The position numbers were made by a program, and so were the translations under genes. From positions 1,968,091 to 2,011,810 of the forward strand of contig NZ_LFMD02000003.1 of the NCBI RefSeq assembly GCF_015776785.2: DNA of 43,720 nt. Reading direction: 5' to 3'. Origin of the DNA: Kitasatospora sp. SUK 42. GTDB taxonomy: Bacteria; Actinomycetota; Actinomycetes; Streptomycetales; Streptomycetaceae. Shown piece after piece: positions 40,850-43,720 of this stretch. Under the pieces are notes generated by a model. It saw nothing but the letters and a program-made list of their open reading frames with translations, searched no databases and was not told the origin of the DNA. Each line of letters begins with the position of its first letter. Position 1 is the first letter of the stretch.

Positions 40850-43093
40850 ATGACTACGCAGGCACCCGCCTCCACGGAGGTGGAACTCTCGATCGGCGGA
40901 ATGACGTGCGCCTCGTGCGCGGCCCGCATCGAGAAGAAGCTCAACCGGATGGACGGCGTCTCGGCCAGCGTCAACTACGCCACGGAGAAGGCGAAGGTCA
41001 CCTTCGAGGGCGAGGTCGAGGTGGCCGACCTGATCGCCACCGTCGAGGCCACCGGCTACACCGCCGCGCTGCCCGAGCCCCCGGCCGCCGAAGGCCCGGC
41101 CGCCGGCCAGGCCGAGCCGGCCGACGAACTGGCCCCGCTGCGCCAGCGGCTGATCACCGCGCTGGCGCTGGCCGTCCCCGTGATCGCGATGGCGATGGTC
41201 CCGGCGCTCCAGTTCGACAACTGGCAGTGGCTGTCGCTGACCCTCGCCGCCCCCGTGGTCACCTACGCCGCCTGGCCGTTCCACAAGGCCGCGTTCACCA
41301 ACGCCCGGCACGGCGCGGCCACCATGGACACCCTGGTCTCGCTCGGCACCGGCGCCGCGTTCCTCTGGTCCCTGTGGGCGCTGTTCTTCGGCGACGCCGG
41401 CATGCCGGGCATGCGGCACGGCTTCGAACTCACCATCGCCCGCAGCGACGGCGCCTCCAACATCTACCTGGAGGCGGCGGCCGGCGTCACCGCCTTCATC
41501 CTCGCCGGGCGCTACTTCGAGGCCCGCTCCAAGCGCACCGCCGGCGCCGCCCTCAAGGCCTTGCTGGAACTGGGCGCCAAGGACGTGACGGTGCTGCGCG
41601 GAGGGGCCGAGGTCCGCATTCCGATCGCCGAGCTCGCGGTGGGCGACCGCTTCGTGGTCCGGCCGGGGGAGAAGATCGCCACCGACGGCGTGGTGGTCGA
41701 GGGCGCCTCGGCGGTGGACGCCTCGATGCTGACCGGCGAGTCGGTGCCGGTCGAGGTCGGGATCGGCGACAACGTCACCGGCGCCACCGTCAACGCCGGC
41801 GGCCGGCTGGTCGTCGAGGCGGCCCGGGTCGGCGCGGACACCCAGCTCGCCCGGATGGCCAGGCTCGTCGAGGACGCGCAGAACGGCAAGGCCGCCGCGC
41901 AGCGCCTCGCGGACCGGATCTCCGCGGTCTTCGTGCCGATCGTGATCACCCTCGCGGTGGCCACCCTCGGCTACTGGCTGGGCACCGGTGAGGGCTGGAC
42001 GGCCGCCTTCACCGCCGCCGTCGCCGTCCTGATCATCGCCTGCCCGTGCGCCCTGGGCCTGGCCACCCCGACCGCACTGCTGGTCGGCACCGGCCGCGGC
42101 GCCCAGCTGGGCGTGCTGATCAAGGGCCCGGAGGTCCTGGAGTCCACCCGCAAGGTCGACACCATCGTCCTGGACAAGACCGGCACCGTCACCACCGGCC
42201 AGATGACCCTGCTCGCCGTGCACACCGCCGAGGGCGTCACCGAGGCCGAGGCACTGCGCCTGGCGGGCGCCCTGGAGCACGCCTCCGAGCACCCGATCGC
42301 CCGGGCGATCGCCACCGCCGCCGCCAAGGCCGGTGAACTGCCCGCCGTCGAGGGCTTCGAGAACGTGCCGGGCCTGGGCGTCCAGGGCGTGGTGGACGGC
42401 CACGCGGTGGTGGCCGGCCGGGAGGCGCTGCTCAACGAGTGGTCGCAGTACCTGCCGGAGAGCCTGGCCGAGGCCAAGCGCACCGCCGAGGCCACCGGCC
42501 GTACGGCGATCGCGGTCGGCTGGGACGGCGAGGCGCGGGCCGTGCTGGAGGTCGCCGACGCGGTCAAGCCGACCAGCGCCGAGGCCATCGCCGAACTGCG
42601 CGCCCTGGGCCTGACCCCGATGCTGCTGACCGGCGACAACCGGCTGGTCGCCGAGGCCGTCGCGGCCGAGGTCGGCATCCGGCCGGAGCACGTGATCGCC
42701 GAGGTTATGCCGCAGGACAAGGTCGACACCGTCAAGCGGCTCCAGGCCGAGGGCAAGGTCGTGGCGATGGTCGGGGACGGCGTCAACGACGCGGCCGCGC
42801 TCGCCCAGGCCGACCTGGGCCTGGCGATGGGCACCGGCACCGACGCCGCGATCGAGGCAAGCGACCTCACCCTGGTCCGCGGCGACCTGCGCTCGGCGGC
42901 GGACGCCATCCGGCTCTCCCGCAAGACCCTCGGCACCATCAAGAGCAACCTGTTCTGGGCCTTCGGCTACAACGTCGCCGCCCTGCCGCTGGCGGCGGCC
43001 GGGATGCTCAACCCGATGATCGCGGGGGCCGCGATGGCCTTCTCCTCGGTCTTCGTGGTCGGCAACAGCCTCCGGCTGCGCCGCTTCCGCTGA
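40850..43093 (+). CDS. copA: Copper-translocating P-type ATPase
   Basis: Encodes 747 aa. N-terminal HMA with MTCASC (C20, C23), then transmembrane helices; actuator TGES (295-298), channel CPC (398-400), phosphorylation D442 in DKTGT, HP 481-482 and GDGVND (642-647). The closing YN (in FGYNVAALPL) and AMAFSS motifs are those of Cu(I) exporters. It should pump Cu(I) out of the cytoplasm. AGGAG is 6 nt before ATG 40850. Three tandem CsoR-type boxes lie upstream. Confidence 0.96.
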   Translation: MTTQAPASTEVELSIGGMTCASCAARIEKKLNRMDGVSASVNYATEKAKVTFEGEVEVADLIATVEATGYTAALPEPPAAEGPAAGQAEPADELAPLRQRLITALALAVPVIAMAMVPALQFDNWQWLSLTLAAPVVTYAAWPFHKAAFTNARHGAATMDTLVSLGTGAAFLWSLWALFFGDAGMPGMRHGFELTIARSDGASNIYLEAAAGVTAFILAGRYFEARSKRTAGAALKALLELGAKDVTVLRGGAEVRIPIAELAVGDRFVVRPGEKIATDGVVVEGASAVDASMLTGESVPVEVGIGDNVTGATVNAGGRLVVEAARVGADTQLARMARLVEDAQNGKAAAQRLADRISAVFVPIVITLAVATLGYWLGTGEGWTAAFTAAVAVLIIACPCALGLATPTALLVGTGRGAQLGVLIKGPEVLESTRKVDTIVLDKTGTVTTGQMTLLAVHTAEGVTEAEALRLAGALEHASEHPIARAIATAAAKAGELPAVEGFENVPGLGVQGVVDGHAVVAGREALLNEWSQYLPESLAEAKRTAEATGRTAIAVGWDGEARAVLEVADAVKPTSAEAIAELRALGLTPMLLTGDNRLVAEAVAAEVGIRPEHVIAEVMPQDKVDTVKRLQAEGKVVAMVGDGVNDAAALAQADLGLAMGTGTDAAIEASDLTLVRGDLRSAADAIRLSRKTLGTIKSNLFWAFGYNVAALPLAAAGMLNPMIAGAAMAFSSVFVVGNSLRLRRFR

Positions 43094-43121
43094 GGCCCCC
43101 CCGACCAGAGCCGGCCCGACC

Positions 43122-43155
43122 GTGGCCCCGGAACCGCTCCCGGTTCCGGGGCCAC
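43122..43155 (+). terminator. Terminator downstream of copA
   Basis: A 14-bp perfect stem (43122-43135 with 43142-43155) and 6-nt loop. Confidence 0.8.
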
Positions 43156-43215
43156 ACCGCGCTGCACACCGGACGGTGGACAGCCCGCGCTGTTCGTTCG
43201 GCGCCGACAAACCGA

Positions 43216-43245
43216 GACGGTCCGCCGGTGAGCCGGCGGACCGTC
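43216..43245 (-). terminator. Terminator of the ricin-lectin gene
   Basis: A 13-bp perfect stem (43216-43228 with 43233-43245) and TGAG loop, 15 nt beyond the stop of the minus-strand lectin gene. Confidence 0.75.
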
Positions 43246-43259
43246 GTGTGGGATCGGGA

Positions 43260-43720
43260 TCAGGCGTTGTTAGGTGTCAGTGTCCACTTCTGTTCGGGTC
43301 CGCCGGTGCAGTCCCAGAGGATGAGCTGGGTGCCGTTGGTGGTGACGGAGGCGGGGTCCGCGAGGCATCGGCCGGAGCCGGTGTTGTAGATCGATCCGTC
43401 GGCCCGGGGGATGAACTGCTGGGCCTTGTTGGTTTGGGCGTTGCCCCAGCAGGTGGTGGCCTGGATGGGTGTGCCGTTGCCGGTGCCGGAGTTGGTGGCG
43501 TCCAGGCAGAAGCCGTTGGCCAGGGTGATGGTGCCGTTGGTGTTGGCGGTCCAGCGCTGGGCGGCTCCGCCGTTGCAGTCCCACATCTGGACGTTGGCGC
43601 CGGGTGTGTTGCTGGCGCCGTTCTCGTCCACGCACTTGGCGGTGCTGACGTTGGAGGTCAGCGGGCCGGGGGTGCTGCCGGGAACGGTCGCGCCCTGGTA
43701 GACGGCGACGTTGGCGATGG
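43260..43720 (-). CDS. Ricin-type beta-trefoil lectin protein, C-terminal part (partial)
   Basis: The stop is at 43260-43262 and the frame stays open to the right edge, so the 5' part is missing. The visible ~150 residues begin IANVAVYQGATVPGSTPGPL, similar to the end of a LamG-like domain, followed by a CBM13/ricin lectin domain with three repeats: CVDENGASNT ... AQRWT, FCLDATNSG ... AQQFI, RCLADPAS ... EQKWTL. Likely a secreted glycan-binding enzyme; the catalytic part lies outside the window. Confidence 0.85.
   Translation of the reverse strand, partial: IANVAVYQGATVPGSTPGPLTSNVSTAKCVDENGASNTPGANVQMWDCNGGAAQRWTANTNGTITLANGFCLDATNSGTGNGTPIQATTCWGNAQTNKAQQFIPRADGSIYNTGSGRCLADPASVTTNGTQLILWDCTGGPEQKWTLTPNNA

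Noticed and set aside
40835..43210. 791-residue minus-strand frame
   Set aside because: Antisense of copA, which has every P-type ATPase motif.

Overview
The window is very GC-rich, with strong third-position G/C bias, GTG starts, GTGA/TGATG start-stop overlaps, several genes without a Shine-Dalgarno and many actinobacterial families. This points to the chromosome of a Streptomycetaceae member (Streptomyces/Kitasatospora-like). That assignment is inferred from composition and gene content; there is no rRNA or tRNA gene to anchor it.

Layout. 1-9.5 kb is mixed housekeeping and accessory DNA: a TetR regulator divergent from a DrrA/DrrB-type ABC exporter with two palindromes between them, an aldo/keto reductase, an S66 LD-carboxypeptidase, a C39-like cysteine peptidase overlapping a SCO6745-like gene tail to tail, rpe, a pirin and a MarR regulator.

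9.5-22.6 kb is the most coherent block. It holds a minus-strand operon (ferredoxin, ferredoxin reductase, acetoacetate-decarboxylase-like protein, HpaE-type aldehyde dehydrogenase, HpaD-type extradiol dioxygenase, HpaG-type FAH protein, TetR), a second minus-strand operon (APC permease, PuuC-type aldehyde dehydrogenase, PuuD-type gamma-glutamyl hydrolase), and a divergent plus-strand pair (type III glutamine-synthetase-like ligase, P450). I infer catabolism of an imported amine, probably aromatic, by gamma-glutamylation, P450 oxidation and meta-cleavage. A shared operator-like palindrome in front of both minus-strand operons suggests one regulon under the embedded TetR protein.

22.6-30.7 kb carries DUF488, an AI-2E family permease, a HhH-GPD protein, two small proteins, an MFS exporter with a His-rich tail beside a KmtR-like ArsR sensor (probably Ni/Co), a second MFS exporter, and a TauE-like permease coupled to a lipoprotein polysaccharide lyase. 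31-37 kb carries a secreted SdrD_B protein ending in an alternating-cysteine tail, a beta-helix lipoprotein divergent from a Tat-exported DyP peroxidase, and a P450 that lacks the EXXR motif.

37.3-43.1 kb is a copper module: CsoR, a CopZ-like chaperone, a DUF318-type permease and CopA, with five ATACCC-N5-GGGTAT CsoR-type boxes (three in tandem before copA). A toxin-antitoxin operon sits inside it, and its toxin is broken by a one-base frameshift in a G run. The right edge cuts through a ricin-lectin gene on the minus strand.

Functions are read from motifs and remembered family features; no database search was possible.
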